From Candidatus Woesearchaeota archaeon (GTDB lineage: Archaea > Nanobdellota > Nanobdellia > Woesearchaeales > GW2011-AR9): DNA of 45,374 nt. The DNA lies in NCBI GenBank assembly GCA_945861715.1, contig CAMAVK010000001.1, positions 522,908 to 568,281 on the forward strand, given 5' to 3'. The position numbers were made by a program, and so were the translations under genes. The notes under the pieces were generated by a model. It worked only from the letters and a program-made list of their open reading frames with translations. It did not search any database and was not told the origin of the DNA. This document shows, one piece after another, positions 16,019 through 25,404 of the stretch. Position 1 is the first letter of the stretch. Every line of letters starts with the position of its first letter.

Positions 16019-18853
16019 CTACTCAACAACTATTCCTGGTTTACCCGGCATTGCTGATTTTGCTTTTGCGTGTTCAGACGAATCACCAAGCACCACTGAC
16101 ACTGTACACCCAAACTCCTTGGACAAAAATCCCGACGCATCAAAAAGAACGGCAAACTCTTCGGCTGATCCTATGAGCATCGATGGCATCTTCGATGGAT
16201 CTTTTAATAGTGACAAAACAGTCTTCGCGCAATCTTTTCCCTTCAATTTCTCTTGTTCCATAACCACACGCATAATTTCTCCAACATTACGTGTTTTTGC
16301 AAGCTCTCGTTTTACAACTGCAAACAAATCCGCGAGCCAATCTTGCGCAACATATAGTTGGACGGCGGACAAAGAATCAATTTTAGCCAATTTTTGAACG
16401 GTTCGAATATTATCCACCACTTGTAAAATCATATCTTCTCCAGATTCTACAGCATGAGATATCAACGCACCATCACACTCCGGCCAAGCAGAACTAGAGC
16501 AAAGTCCTTCTCCACGCACAGCAAATAATTCTTCTGCAATATGTGGTGTAAGCGGACACATCAAACGAGCCCAAATACCAATAGCATCCGAAATAGTTTC
16601 CGCATGACATCCACCTCGACGTAAATACCACCGCATATCATCGTACATCATAAAATAGACACGACTCGCAAGCTCTCGTAAATTATATTCGCGCATCGAC
16701 TCAGTTGCCAACCGAACATGTTCATGAACACGTGACATCAACCAAGTGTCAATTCGTCCTCGAGCTCCTTTCTTCACGCGCAATTCATCACATACCGAGT
16801 TAATCCTCTCCAGCGCCGACTTATAATTAAACACGACTCCCTCATCCCATACGACATCAACGTGGGGAGAACCGATGTGTCCATAGTACAATCGCATTGA
16901 ATCAACACCGTATTTAGAAATAGCGTCAGGAATTGGTTCTGCACCACCCTTACTCTTGGAAATCTTCGATCCCTTTCCCGTGACCCACCAATTGACCATA
17001 ATCCCTCGTGGCCATTTATGTTCCGGTAAAATCGCCACGTGATTCATAATAAAAACGGGAAAATGCACTGTCTGATGTTCTTTACCTCCTAAATTAAAAT
17101 CAAGTGGGTAGAAATAATCAAATTCCTCTTGTATGGGTTTCCACAAAGCCTTCCCTTTTCCCTTTCCCAAAAAGACGTAATCAAAAAATTCTTCACTCAA
17201 ATCTGCCACACTAAGAGTTCCGTTTTTAACCCACTTTGAAACAATATAATATATTGGATAAAGAGTTGAATCGGATATCGGCTCAATAATCCACTTCGAA
17301 TCAAACGGCATCTTTGATCCAATCCACGATCCTAACCGTGAACATGCCCTATCCGAGAACCAATCAAGAACTGACGGCAAATTATCAAAATATTCTTTTG
17401 GAAATATTTTCATCTCTCTTGCTTGCTCTTTAGATCTCTCCGTTAGTTCCGCGTCCGAATACTTAATGAACCATTGATCATCAATCCGTTTAATAACAAC
17501 TTGACCACCACATCGACAGATAACTTCTTCAGATAAATCATAAAATACATCAGCTCGTCCGCGTGCAAGTAAATCTGCCTTTACCAACTCTTTAGCTTCC
17601 TCCACTCGCTTACCAACCATCAAATCACAATTTGCTTTCATAATCCCAGTATGAAATTCTGTTTTGTAAATTTCTTTTTTCGCTTCTTCTAATTTTTCAG
17701 CATCATGTTGCGATTCAATTTCGAGCTTTGCAACAAGTTCCCCTGCAGGATGATCTCCATATCCAGGAACAGTAATAATAGAAATGGGGTGAATATCCCA
17801 CACATCTCGAACATCAATACCAAATGTATCGCAAGTCTTCTTATCATTTTTCAAATCTTGAAGTGCAATCCAATCCATTGGCGCATGACTTGGAACCGAT
17901 GTCACAATACCTGTGCCAATAGAAGGATCACAAAATAATGCCGGAAGCACAGATACTTCGCGTTCAACCATCGGAGCAATTACCTTACACCCAATAACCG
18001 AAGCAGCCTTTACATCAGCGCCCACCGCAATTCCATCCTTTTGAAAACTAAACTTGGTAGCAAATTGAGCACTCGCAATCCATTTCTCAGCGCCAAACGA
18101 TATCTCAACGTAAGGTGCCTCAGGATTCATCCAAACATTGGTTTGTCCAAAAACTGTCTCAGGTCGAAGTGTCGCTGCAACCAACATCTTTCCAGCATGC
18201 TCCCCAGTCACAATTGCAAATTTCAAAATAGTATATTCTGTTTTCTCAGCGGTACCACCTTTAGAAATATCAGTCTCAGAAGGATCAACTGCAACTGGAC
18301 CACAATTCACACAAGCCGTTGCAAAATATGGCTTCTGAACAAGTAAATCTTTTTTTTGCAATTTCAAAAATTGCCATTGAATAAATTTTTCATAGTCAGG
18401 TCGCGCAGTCGAAGTAAATCGATCCCAATCACACAAAAACCCAAATTTTTTCCAATAATCCTCAACATACACTTTATTAAAATAAGCAATAACCTCTTCG
18501 GGAGTTACCATCTTCGCTATCTGCTCAGTACTACACCCATTCGCCTGAAGATACGTTAGCCACATCTCATCCTTCTTCTTAACCTTATTAGCAAACGCAA
18601 TCGTCAAGTTACCTGACGCATGTGTACCAACTGGGAATAATACTTCTTTTCCAAGCATACGTTCATAGCGGCAAATGGTATCAGTATACGTAAATCCCCT
18701 CATATGCCCAACATGAAGATAGCCAGAAATACCAGGATACGCAAAAATCATCATGAATTTCTCTTTATTTTTCGTAACGCGAGCAACACCGAGCTCCGCT
18801 TCAGCCCATTTTTGTTGCCACTTCGTCTCAAGAGATTGAAAATCAATTGCCAT
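16019..18853 (-). CDS. leuS: Leucyl-tRNA synthetase
   Basis: Charges tRNA-Leu with leucine. The 944-aa class I enzyme has the HIGH-type motif HVGH (SGYLHVGHMRGFT, about residues 40-53), an editing domain with TLRPETVFGQTNVW, a zinc knuckle (CRCGG) and the KMSKS-type motif KISKS (GSKISKSKGG). Length and order match the archaeal/eukaryotic type. The start is firm: a GGGTGG site lies 7 nt upstream and a TATA box (TTTATAAAA on the plus strand reading) about 25 bp further. It is a single-gene unit converging on uL11. Confidence 0.95.
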   Translation of the reverse strand: MAIDFQSLETKWQQKWAEAELGVARVTKNKEKFMMIFAYPGISGYLHVGHMRGFTYTDTICRYERMLGKEVLFPVGTHASGNLTIAFANKVKKKDEMWLTYLQANGCSTEQIAKMVTPEEVIAYFNKVYVEDYWKKFGFLCDWDRFTSTARPDYEKFIQWQFLKLQKKDLLVQKPYFATACVNCGPVAVDPSETDISKGGTAEKTEYTILKFAIVTGEHAGKMLVAATLRPETVFGQTNVWMNPEAPYVEISFGAEKWIASAQFATKFSFQKDGIAVGADVKAASVIGCKVIAPMVEREVSVLPALFCDPSIGTGIVTSVPSHAPMDWIALQDLKNDKKTCDTFGIDVRDVWDIHPISIITVPGYGDHPAGELVAKLEIESQHDAEKLEEAKKEIYKTEFHTGIMKANCDLMVGKRVEEAKELVKADLLARGRADVFYDLSEEVICRCGGQVVIKRIDDQWFIKYSDAELTERSKEQAREMKIFPKEYFDNLPSVLDWFSDRACSRLGSWIGSKMPFDSKWIIEPISDSTLYPIYYIVSKWVKNGTLSVADLSEEFFDYVFLGKGKGKALWKPIQEEFDYFYPLDFNLGGKEHQTVHFPVFIMNHVAILPEHKWPRGIMVNWWVTGKGSKISKSKGGAEPIPDAISKYGVDSMRLYYGHIGSPHVDVVWDEGVVFNYKSALERINSVCDELRVKKGARGRIDTWLMSRVHEHVRLATESMREYNLRELASRVYFMMYDDMRWYLRRGGCHAETISDAIGIWARLMCPLTPHIAEELFAVRGEGLCSSSAWPECDGALISHAVESGEDMILQVVDNIRTVQKLAKIDSLSAVQLYVAQDWLADLFAVVKRELAKTRNVGEIMRVVMEQEKLKGKDCAKTVLSLLKDPSKMPSMLIGSAEEFAVLFDASGFLSKEFGCTVSVVLGDSSEHAKAKSAMPGKPGIVVE

Positions 18854-18860
18854 AGACGTA

Positions 18861-18885
18861 CCACCCTAGTTTGTTTTATAAAATT
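18861..18885 (-). promoter_or_regulatory. leuS promoter and ribosome-binding site
   Basis: On the minus strand an A/T-rich TATA region at 18874-18885 (ATAATTTTATAAA) is followed by AGGGTGG at 18861-18867, 7 nt before the ATG. This fixes the leuS start. Confidence 0.55.
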
Positions 18886-18998
18886 ATAGGCTAAAAAACA
18901 CCCTTACTTAGAAAATAGAACGATCACTCTGCCAATGCCTATAACTCCAGAGAAGTTAAACCCAAAAAATAATGTAATACCTATTCCTTTCTCGGGTC

Positions 18999-19109
18999 TT
19001 ACAAACTAATTTTATGTTGACAATACGGACAAAACACACCTTTTACTGGAGCGAATTTATAGAACACAAAACTCTTCCCACATCCTTTACACGTTGAATT
19101 CTCTCGCAT
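18999..19109 (-). CDS. 36-aa zinc-ribbon miniprotein
   Basis: A short ORF encodes MRENSTCKGCGKSFVFY and ends VFCPYCQHKISL. Two CxxC knuckles (C7/C10 and C27/C30), spaced 16 residues apart, are the layout of a treble-clef or zinc-ribbon finger, here making up the whole protein. Translation is supported by AGGTGA (19115-19120 on the plus coordinates) 5 nt before the ATG, and a TATA-like element (AGCTATTTAAGG, near 19165-19175). An ATG at 19115 overlaps the ribosome-binding site and is less likely. Zinc ribbons of this size are common archaeal adaptors of transcription or translation; no specific role can be named. Confidence 0.65.
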   Translation of the reverse strand: MRENSTCKGCGKSFVFYKFAPVKGVFCPYCQHKISL

Positions 19110-19223
19110 ACTCATCACCTTCTACTTTTTTCATCACAAACAAGAAAAAAACAACAATCAAGTGCCTTAAATAGCTTTCGCTCCCCCACAATTAAGAAAT
19201 ATTCATCTCCGCACTACCTTATA

Positions 19224-20084
19224 CTATCCCAAATAATGTGTCAACGCATCTCGTACTTCAGAACCAGCCACAATTTCAACAGCACTCAAATAGGAACCAA
19301 CAACAGTTCTGTTTTGAGTTTGTCCCGCTCCCATAGACACATCAACAAGTGGTTTTTCCAAATGTCGTATTTGAAAAATAAATTTCCCATCTACATGACG
19401 CCCAGTAGGCAGGATTCGTGGATCAATATTAATCATGCCTATTCTTTGACAATTTCCTCGTTGAAGTTCACCCTCTGCCATACTCACCAACCGTTCTGTT
19501 GTAAAATTCCCTCCTAATGCAAGAACAATATCTGGCATACCATCATCCTCGAACCGAGACTTTATCAGTTCTCCACGAGAAGTTGGAATTAAATTTTGTC
19601 TTAATGACATTGTTCCATTAAACGCTCCACGTTCCAAATCATATAACTTTGGAACAAATAATATGGAGTCCTCATCCACCACCCGTTCGTAATGTCGCAC
19701 AACAACAAGTTCCTTTCCTTTATTTTCTTGAAGATATTGAACGACCCCTTTCGTTGAAGCAAGAATATTGTCAAATTTAGGATGCAATCCATACAACCCT
19801 ACTGCCATATCCTCTGTAATATCGCCTGTTGATTCACCTTGTAAAATGCGGTCACGACATTCATTCAATTCCTTCTCAAGAAGTGAGTACACTTCTGGCG
19901 CCCTCCGACCAGCCGTTGCATCAAGAACTTTTAGTTTATCAACAACTAATTTTTGCTCGTTTGTATCCCGAGTAAATCCAAGCGGTTGTATCGTGAGTTC
20001 AGTTAGTTTCTTTGCTTCAAAGACCCTAAGACCTTCATACTGTTGCTTGAGCTCATAAAAGCGTGTAAAAGAGAGTTCTGTCAT
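19224..20084 (-). CDS. Unknown soluble protein
   Basis: A 286-aa protein without membrane segments or cysteine clusters. The N-terminal 100 residues are helical and charged; the rest is alternating strands and helices, with ELVVVRHYERVV, MPDIVLALGGNFTTERLVS and QRIGMINIDPRILPTGRHV. A glycine turn after a hydrophobic strand (VLALGGN) hints at a nucleotide-binding fold, but I cannot assign it. A TATA element (GTTTTAAAC, centred near 20111) lies 27 bp before the ATG, indicating a leaderless monocistronic gene. Confidence 0.6.
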   Translation of the reverse strand: MTELSFTRFYELKQQYEGLRVFEAKKLTELTIQPLGFTRDTNEQKLVVDKLKVLDATAGRRAPEVYSLLEKELNECRDRILQGESTGDITEDMAVGLYGLHPKFDNILASTKGVVQYLQENKGKELVVVRHYERVVDEDSILFVPKLYDLERGAFNGTMSLRQNLIPTSRGELIKSRFEDDGMPDIVLALGGNFTTERLVSMAEGELQRGNCQRIGMINIDPRILPTGRHVDGKFIFQIRHLEKPLVDVSMGAGQTQNRTVVGSYLSAVEIVAGSEVRDALTHYLG

Positions 20085-20236
20085 ATTTGATTATTTTTCC
20101 ACCACTGTTTAAAACACTATTGTGTCCAAAATTCAAACTTGAGAAATAAACCCCACAGAAAATTAACCTAAAGAAAAACAACCCAAAAAACATTGAAAAA
20201 GAAAATCAAAAAAGAAGAAAAGAAATCAAAAACGAT

Positions 20237-20629
20237 TTACTCACGAGCAAGTTTCCAAATAGTCTTCATACCAAGAAGAATAGCTCCAGGTACAACAAAC
20301 ACCACAATATTACTCAAAATCGAGCGTAAATATGGACCAACCCCTGGAATTAAACCAAGATTAACGATACCTGCTAACATAAGAGCAATCGAGGCAATCA
20401 AAAATGGTTGTGTTTCCTTAGCTGTTAAATTAAACAGTCCTACTATAAATCCTAACAACACCAGCGTTGTTACTAATACTTCTGGTGCAAAGAGATTACG
20501 GAAAAATCCAGCAACAACTGCAACAAGAAGACCTGCAAAAAAAGTATAGTGTGCAATACGATGCATCTCCATTTTTTCTTTTGAAATTACTGACGATACG
20601 GAAGAGTTAGTGCTTTTCTTTTTAGCCAT
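20237..20629 (-). CDS. Small multi-spanning membrane protein
   Basis: A 130-aa protein with a basic, Ser-rich N-terminus (residues 1-22). Four hydrophobic segments follow (about 27-45, 50-67, 75-95 and 105-122), ending with a Lys/Arg tail. No enzymatic motif. The start is strong: GGGGTGATATC precedes the ATG and a TATA box (GATTTATATA, 20670-20680) lies upstream. Function unknown. Confidence 0.7.
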   Translation of the reverse strand: MAKKKSTNSSVSSVISKEKMEMHRIAHYTFFAGLLVAVVAGFFRNLFAPEVLVTTLVLLGFIVGLFNLTAKETQPFLIASIALMLAGIVNLGLIPGVGPYLRSILSNIVVFVVPGAILLGMKTIWKLARE

Positions 20630-20747
20630 GATATCACCCCAAAGGTTACGTTCTAAAGAACAAATTAGGGTATATAAATCATTCGGTGTCAGTTAAGCTC
20701 AAATAGACCAAGAAATCGAGAAAAAAGAACTATTTTCAAGTAAAAAA

Positions 20748-21281
20748 CTATAGCGTTTCTTCTAATCCCAGCATCGGCAACGCCTCAATAAGTGATAATT
20801 CTCTTTTCTGTAATCGCGTTTCTACAGCATCACAAGATAATTTCAACCTATCTCCATAATAAGGTAATTTTGGATCGCCAAAAACTGCGACAGCCAAATA
20901 ATCTGCAATTGCTTCGCTCCAATCTGAACTTGTACTTATTCGGGTTTCAATTGTTACACGAGAATAATATCCTATATGACCCAGTTCATGTGCTACAATT
21001 AGCCGTACATATTCATCTGGTCGTCGGTTGAGAACTCGGCATGGGTTATACTTTATGACGTATCTGCCAGTCCTGTCATCATTCTCATTACCTGCTGAAG
21101 CATAAATATTATTGTCCACTGAATCTGACATCATTATTCGCGCTCTCAAATTGTGAAACCAATTATCCTTTAGAAAATCAAGGGGACGCACAATAATCTC
21201 TCCAAACTGAGCACCAACTAGTTCTTCCATCATGGGTTGATATTCCCGTACAGTTTCTTTAAACACGCTTGCAAATGTCAT
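20748..21281 (-). CDS. Predicted zinc metalloprotease (HExxH)
   Basis: A 177-aa soluble protein with a canonical zincin core: VAHELGHIGYY (H98, E99, H102) and a downstream Glu in SEAIADYLAV (E123) as third ligand, the arrangement of gluzincins. The pattern EAIADYLAV also occurs in proteins that sense or process a partner peptide. No signal peptide or membrane helix, so probably cytoplasmic. Start at ATG 21281 rather than the TTG nine codons upstream. The protein is shorter than most housekeeping metallopeptidases; substrate unknown. Confidence 0.7.
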   Translation of the reverse strand: MTFASVFKETVREYQPMMEELVGAQFGEIIVRPLDFLKDNWFHNLRARIMMSDSVDNNIYASAGNENDDRTGRYVIKYNPCRVLNRRPDEYVRLIVAHELGHIGYYSRVTIETRISTSSDWSEAIADYLAVAVFGDPKLPYYGDRLKLSCDAVETRLQKRELSLIEALPMLGLEETL

Positions 21282-21402
21282 ATAATCAATATTCCTCAAT
21301 AAACACACAATTCACAATGAACAAACTCTCAGAAAACCACTTCTTCACAAACTCAAAACAAATACAATAAACCAAACAACAAATAAAAAAGAGATTAAAA
21401 AA

Positions 21403-21777
21403 TTATAACAATTTTCCAGACAAAGATGCTGCTTGACCAGGTCTACTTGTTACACGTGCTCGACCAGCTTTTGTTTCAACAACACAGCCTTTAGTAATAA
21501 TATTTCGTCGAACTAGGTTAGAGTTAGCTGGATTTTCAATTACATTCACAATTTGTGTCTTAATTGATTTACCTTTCTTATCAGTAACACTAATTTCATT
21601 GCCTTGAAGAAGAACGTTTTTAACATTACCACCAAGCATACGCTTAGTTTGTGTCTTTCGCTCTCCGAGTTTAGTCATAGCAGGAAAGCCTGCAAGCTCG
21701 GTGCTCTTTTTGGTCCGAAACGGATGATATCGTCCGCCAGTAACTTTTCGTGCCGATCTAAATTGTGAACGTGCCAT
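21403..21777 (-). CDS. rps8e: Ribosomal protein eS8
   Basis: Archaeal/eukaryotic small-subunit protein. The 124-aa product begins MARSQFRSARKVTGGRYH and continues GERKTQTKRMLGGNVKN and NLVRRNIITKGCVVET, all characteristic of eS8. The longer frame to 21840 adds an unrelated N-terminus. The ATG at 21777 lies about 26 bp from a TATA-like element (CTTTAAAAAC on the minus strand near 21803), so the mRNA is probably leaderless. It gives firm support for an archaeal source. Confidence 0.95.
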   Translation of the reverse strand: MARSQFRSARKVTGGRYHPFRTKKSTELAGFPAMTKLGERKTQTKRMLGGNVKNVLLQGNEISVTDKKGKSIKTQIVNVIENPANSNLVRRNIITKGCVVETKAGRARVTSRPGQAASLSGKLL

Positions 21778-22087
21778 AGAAGGTAAAATCAAGGGGTGGT
21801 TTTTAAAGGTTTCTGAAATTCTAGAAATTGGAACCAACAAACAAGCGGAATTCCCTCACTCAATCATTAATTTCATAAACTTTCATTCTTTCAGCCAAAC
21901 ATACGATTCCATTGTAAGATGTGCCTTAAACCACGCTAGTAAATTTGATCATATCTCAAACCAGAGAGCGAGACTTCGATTTAGCCTCATCCGTTGCATA
22001 GTGTTTAGTTGACATGTATTCACTAAAAAAGGACAAATATTTAAAAAAGATACCCTGAAAATCTGTAATAACAAAAAAGGACAAACC

Positions 22088-22345
22088 ATGACCGACATAA
22101 TCACTTATTCCCACAGTTTGCAGACATACATCTCAGATCTAGATCAGCAGTGGGATTCACTTCTCAGAGCAACGCAAGAGCGATTACATCGAGAAAAAAG
22201 CATTCTCGAGCTTCAGCAAAAATTCACCAGTCTTGAATTAGCACTTCGCACAAGAGATTATCATCAACTAGAACAAACACTCACAGACCTATTTGACATC
22301 AAAGAGAAATACATCGTGAAGGGCGGAGAGTTTTATTTGCAATGA
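22088..22345 (+). CDS. Small helical (coiled-coil) protein heading the YunG-like operon
   Basis: An 85-aa, almost entirely helical protein with heptad-like hydrophobic spacing (LHREKSILELQQKFTSLELAL). No enzymatic motif. Its stop overlaps the next start (ATGA at 22342), so translation is coupled to the two downstream paralogues. A TATA-like AAATATTTAAAAA near 22036-22047 suits a start here; the 13-nt string AAAAAAGGACAAA occurs both before that box and just before the ATG. It may be a binding partner or inhibitor of the downstream proteins; this is inference. Confidence 0.6.
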   Translation: MTDIITYSHSLQTYISDLDQQWDSLLRATQERLHREKSILELQQKFTSLELALRTRDYHQLEQTLTDLFDIKEKYIVKGGEFYLQ

Positions 22346-22752
22346 ATAAAGATACCTTTCTTCAACCATCGCATGTGTATGGAGAAAATCTAAGTGTTCT
22401 TCTGCTCACAATACGCCAAGAACTACAATCCCTCCCCCATTTCCCCTCTGATTATTGCGATGTTGCAAGCGAAGTGGTACATCATTTTACTGGTTTCGAA
22501 ATGATGGGCGGATATTATCTTCAATGCTATCATCATTACTGGAACTATGATCCAAGAAAGGGACTTTACCTTGATTTTACACGAGATCAATTTGAAGACG
22601 ATGCACCACCAATCTCAATATTTTCTTCAAGAACCAAATTATATACTCAAAATGATTTTATGACCCAAGAAATCCGAGCGGCTCAAAAATCTTCTATTGT
22701 TGAGACGGTACTCCCCACCCTCAAAGAAACGCTCCATCGTGTTATACCATGA
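22342..22752 (+). CDS. YunG-like predicted papain-fold protein, copy 1
   Basis: A 136-aa soluble protein. Conserved positions shared with the next gene are C39 in CDVASEVVHHFTG, H65 in HYWN and D78 in GLYLDFTRDQF. This Cys, His-x-W-N, Asp-x-T-x-x-Q-F order resembles the YunG-like family and suggests a papain-like catalytic triad. The family has no established function that I know. It overlaps its neighbours at both ends by ATGA, so three proteins are made together. Confidence 0.6.
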   Translation: MNKDTFLQPSHVYGENLSVLLLTIRQELQSLPHFPSDYCDVASEVVHHFTGFEMMGGYYLQCYHHYWNYDPRKGLYLDFTRDQFEDDAPPISIFSSRTKLYTQNDFMTQEIRAAQKSSIVETVLPTLKETLHRVIP

Positions 22753-23219
22753 CAACAACACCTACCTCTATCACTCCAACACTTGAACAACTCGCCTATG
22801 CCCCTCAACTTATACTCATTCGCACTCTCCTCGAAAAACACATCCCCTTATTCCCCCATGGCAAATGTGACATCGCATCTCATGTTGTTCACGCGATCAC
22901 CGGTTTAAAAGTAGAATGTGGGTTTCACATTCAAAAAAGAACACCTGATGATCCTGACCCCTCATACCGATATCATCATTGGAATCACGATGAAAAAGCA
23001 GGCTTGTACATAGATCTCACTCGTGACCAATTTGATTGTCATCCGTGGTATTATCATACAATAAATATTCTTCCCTCTGAAACCAACCTATATTTGCCCT
23101 TTCCAATAGCAACAACCGGCATCATAACAATACATCCCCTTATCTCATCCGATACCCAAAGAATAATTGACTTATATAATCAAGAATCACAAAAAAGAAA
23201 AAACAAAGCCAGAAAATAA
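22749..23219 (+). CDS. YunG-like predicted papain-fold protein, copy 2
   Basis: A 156-aa paralogue of the preceding gene. Conserved elements are C40 in CDIASHVVHAITG, H76 in HHWN and D89 in GLYIDLTRDQF. It has a longer loop before the histidine and a longer C-terminus ending in a basic stretch. The two copies are alike only around the putative active site, so this is an old duplication with likely divergence in partner or substrate. It ends 20 bp before the convergent lonB stop. Confidence 0.6.
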   Translation: MTTTPTSITPTLEQLAYAPQLILIRTLLEKHIPLFPHGKCDIASHVVHAITGLKVECGFHIQKRTPDDPDPSYRYHHWNHDEKAGLYIDLTRDQFDCHPWYYHTINILPSETNLYLPFPIATTGIITIHPLISSDTQRIIDLYNQESQKRKNKARK

Positions 23220-23239
23220 TAAACAAAAAAACAAAATCC

Positions 23240-25120
23240 CTACTTCTTTCTCTTCAAAATCTTATCCTTAAGTTCCTTCTTCCCAGTCCAATCCAAAGCG
23301 ACTTCCAAAACTTCTTCAATCGTCTCAACCGGAACAATGGTAACGCCTTTCAATGTTGCTTCATCAAGCACAATATCTTGCATGTTTGATTTTGGTACAA
23401 TGATTATTTTAATCCCCGTTGCAATTGCTGCTTCAACTTTAGATGACACCCCACCAACAGGCAATACTTCACCACGTACAGATAATGATCCTGTCATCGC
23501 AACTTCTTGTTTGACCGGGATATCCTTTAGTGCAGAAATAATAGCCGTAGCAACTGCTGCTGACGCACTGTCCCCCTCAACACCTTCATACGTTTGCAAG
23601 AACTGTACGAAAATATCATGCGTTTCTTTGATATCCTCTCCAAAGTATTTCATGATAATTGCCGATACGTTTTTCACTGCTTCCTTTGCAATCTCACCAA
23701 GTTTACCCGTTGCAATGATTTCCTGTTTCTTTCCACCAGGAACAACTTCAGCTTCAATTGGAAGTAAAATACCGGACTGTGCAGAACCACCACCGATAAC
23801 CGCAAGACCATTGACCCGACCAACCTTCTTACCTGAAGTCATAATCACTTCATACTCTTTCTTTCGTTCGATGTAACGATCTGCCATTTGCTGCTCAAGA
23901 GGTCGAGCCAGTTGCTTAGCAAGTCGTACGTGTTCAGCTGTTGCCAACTCCGCACCAGTTTCCTTTGCTAAATCGCCTGCCGCTCGAACAAGCCCACCAA
24001 GACCACGTAAATGTAACGTCAAATGTCCCTTATGATTCGCTCGACGCCGCGCTTCAATAACCATCGCATTAATTCCAGACTCATCAAAGTGTGGTATCTT
24101 CCCATTCTCTTTTTTCACTTCCTGTGCAACAAATCGAGCAATAGCTTCTTGATTCTCTGGCGTATCAGGCATTGTTTCATTCATATAGATTTCATATCCA
24201 TAGCCTCGAATACGACTTCGAAGTGCCGGATGCATATCTTTAACGGTTTCAACGTTACCCGCTGCAACCAACACAAAATCACACGGAACTGGCTCAGTTC
24301 GAACCATCGCACCAGCTGACCGTTCAGATTGACCTGTAATAGGAAATTTTTTCTCCTGCAGAGCACTAAGCAATTCCTGTTGCGTACGAGGTTCAAGCGT
24401 TGCAATCTCATCTATAAAAACAACTCCTAAATGTGCCTTGTGAATCATACCAGCAACAACTCGCGCATTCGCCGGAGTTCCAAGACCACCGCTTTGGAAC
24501 GGATCGTGAAGCACGTCCCCAAGAAGCGCGCCAGCATGACCACCCGTCGCATCAAAAAATGGCGCTTGCTTTCGACCAACATTTTCAACAATAACTTTCG
24601 GCGGAAACGAAACGGAACCTGATTTAAACATTCGCTGACCCATACCAAGCATCATGGAAAATGCCGCAAGGAACACCATACCCCCTAAAAAGAATGCGGC
24701 AAACATAATGTCTGACTTGTAATGGTAGCGGACCCACCACGGTGCAATTAATGTCAAAATCGCCACAATAAACATAAGGATATTGTTACTCTTGAGCACC
24801 TCCTTCGAGTCCATCATATATTTCTTAACTTCTTCTCTGCCAGTACCCGCAGGAAGATCTTTAATAATAGGATTATTCTCATCACTTGGATTAGCGTACG
24901 ATAGAATATCCCTCAAATCGCTATTTGGAAGCAATTCCGCAAGAGCGAGACCAAGCATAGATTTACCTGTACCGGGTTCACCAATAAGTAAAACGTGCCT
25001 GCGTTGTTGCGCAGCCTTCTTAATAATATTCACTGCATGTTCTTGACCGATAACCTGATCAATGATTTTTGCAGGGATCTTTACATTTTTAGTAGATTTT
25101 ATTGTAGCCATAGTATTCAT
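23240..25120 (-). CDS. lonB: Archaeal membrane-anchored Lon protease (LonB)
   Basis: ATP-dependent protease that degrades damaged and regulatory proteins at the cytoplasmic face of the membrane. The 626-aa protein has Walker A GEPGTGKS (47-54), two membrane helices inserted in the AAA+ domain (about 112-130 and 138-160), Walker B VVFIDE (233-238), and a Lon-type protease domain with S518 in EGDSAS and K561 in SSKVEAA as the Ser-Lys dyad. This is the usual archaeal layout. The ATG at 25120 or a second at 25111 could be used; AGGT lies just upstream. The 304-bp upstream gap holds two palindromes. Confidence 0.95.
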   Translation of the reverse strand: MNTMATIKSTKNVKIPAKIIDQVIGQEHAVNIIKKAAQQRRHVLLIGEPGTGKSMLGLALAELLPNSDLRDILSYANPSDENNPIIKDLPAGTGREEVKKYMMDSKEVLKSNNILMFIVAILTLIAPWWVRYHYKSDIMFAAFFLGGMVFLAAFSMMLGMGQRMFKSGSVSFPPKVIVENVGRKQAPFFDATGGHAGALLGDVLHDPFQSGGLGTPANARVVAGMIHKAHLGVVFIDEIATLEPRTQQELLSALQEKKFPITGQSERSAGAMVRTEPVPCDFVLVAAGNVETVKDMHPALRSRIRGYGYEIYMNETMPDTPENQEAIARFVAQEVKKENGKIPHFDESGINAMVIEARRRANHKGHLTLHLRGLGGLVRAAGDLAKETGAELATAEHVRLAKQLARPLEQQMADRYIERKKEYEVIMTSGKKVGRVNGLAVIGGGSAQSGILLPIEAEVVPGGKKQEIIATGKLGEIAKEAVKNVSAIIMKYFGEDIKETHDIFVQFLQTYEGVEGDSASAAVATAIISALKDIPVKQEVAMTGSLSVRGEVLPVGGVSSKVEAAIATGIKIIIVPKSNMQDIVLDEATLKGVTIVPVETIEEVLEVALDWTGKKELKDKILKRKK

Positions 25121-25203
25121 ACCTAAAAATAATGAGTGTTAGCGTTAAAAATAATATTACACCTACTCATAAGCATATACCCTCATTTAAAAACCTTATG
25201 GAT

Positions 25204-25251
25204 ATACAAACCCTTTCCATATACACCAAACAAAATGGAAAGAGTTTGTAT
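25204..25251. repeat. Inverted repeat 1 upstream of lonB
   Basis: Arms 25204-25220 (ATACAAACCCTTTCCAT) and 25235-25251 (ATGGAAAGAGTTTGTAT) pair over 17 positions with one mismatch; the loop is 14 nt. In minus-strand RNA the mismatch becomes a G-U pair. It lies upstream of the likely lonB TATA box, so it is more probably an operator than a leader. Confidence 0.75.
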
Positions 25252-25252
25252 T

Positions 25253-25289
25253 TGAAATTCCCAATATAATATCTATCTTGGGAATTTCA
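25253..25289. repeat. Inverted repeat 2 upstream of lonB
   Basis: Perfect 12-bp arms (TGAAATTCCCAA and TTGGGAATTTCA) separated by 13 nt, starting only 2 bp after the first repeat. The layout resembles CIRCE-type operators of bacterial heat-shock genes in style, though not in sequence. Confidence 0.75.
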
Positions 25290-25394
25290 TTATACAGTCC
25301 TTCTATGATAGATAAATTCTGTTCTTAGTTCGTTTTCTGCCTTATCCAAATATCTCACTCCTCACCTACCTCCCCCGCCCCAAGCAGCATAACC

Positions 25395-25404
25395 CTTTTA
25401 TATC
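25395..25404 (+). promoter_or_regulatory. TATA box of the cyclophilin gene
   Basis: CTTTTATATC is centred about 26 bp before the ATG at 25425. Confidence 0.6.

Noticed and set aside
18854-18998. Possible RNA gene in the gap between leuS and the 36-aa ORF
   Set aside because: No stable cloverleaf, kink-turn or box motifs found; it contains promoter elements of leuS only.
22020-22087. Direct repeat AAAAAAGGACAAA twice before the 85-aa gene
   Set aside because: The sequence is A-rich and only two copies exist; the second simply covers the ribosome-binding position. Not called a regulatory repeat.
23337-23876. Plus-strand 179-codon open frame opposite lonB
   Set aside because: It lies fully within the conserved Lon protease domain on the other strand and resembles no protein.
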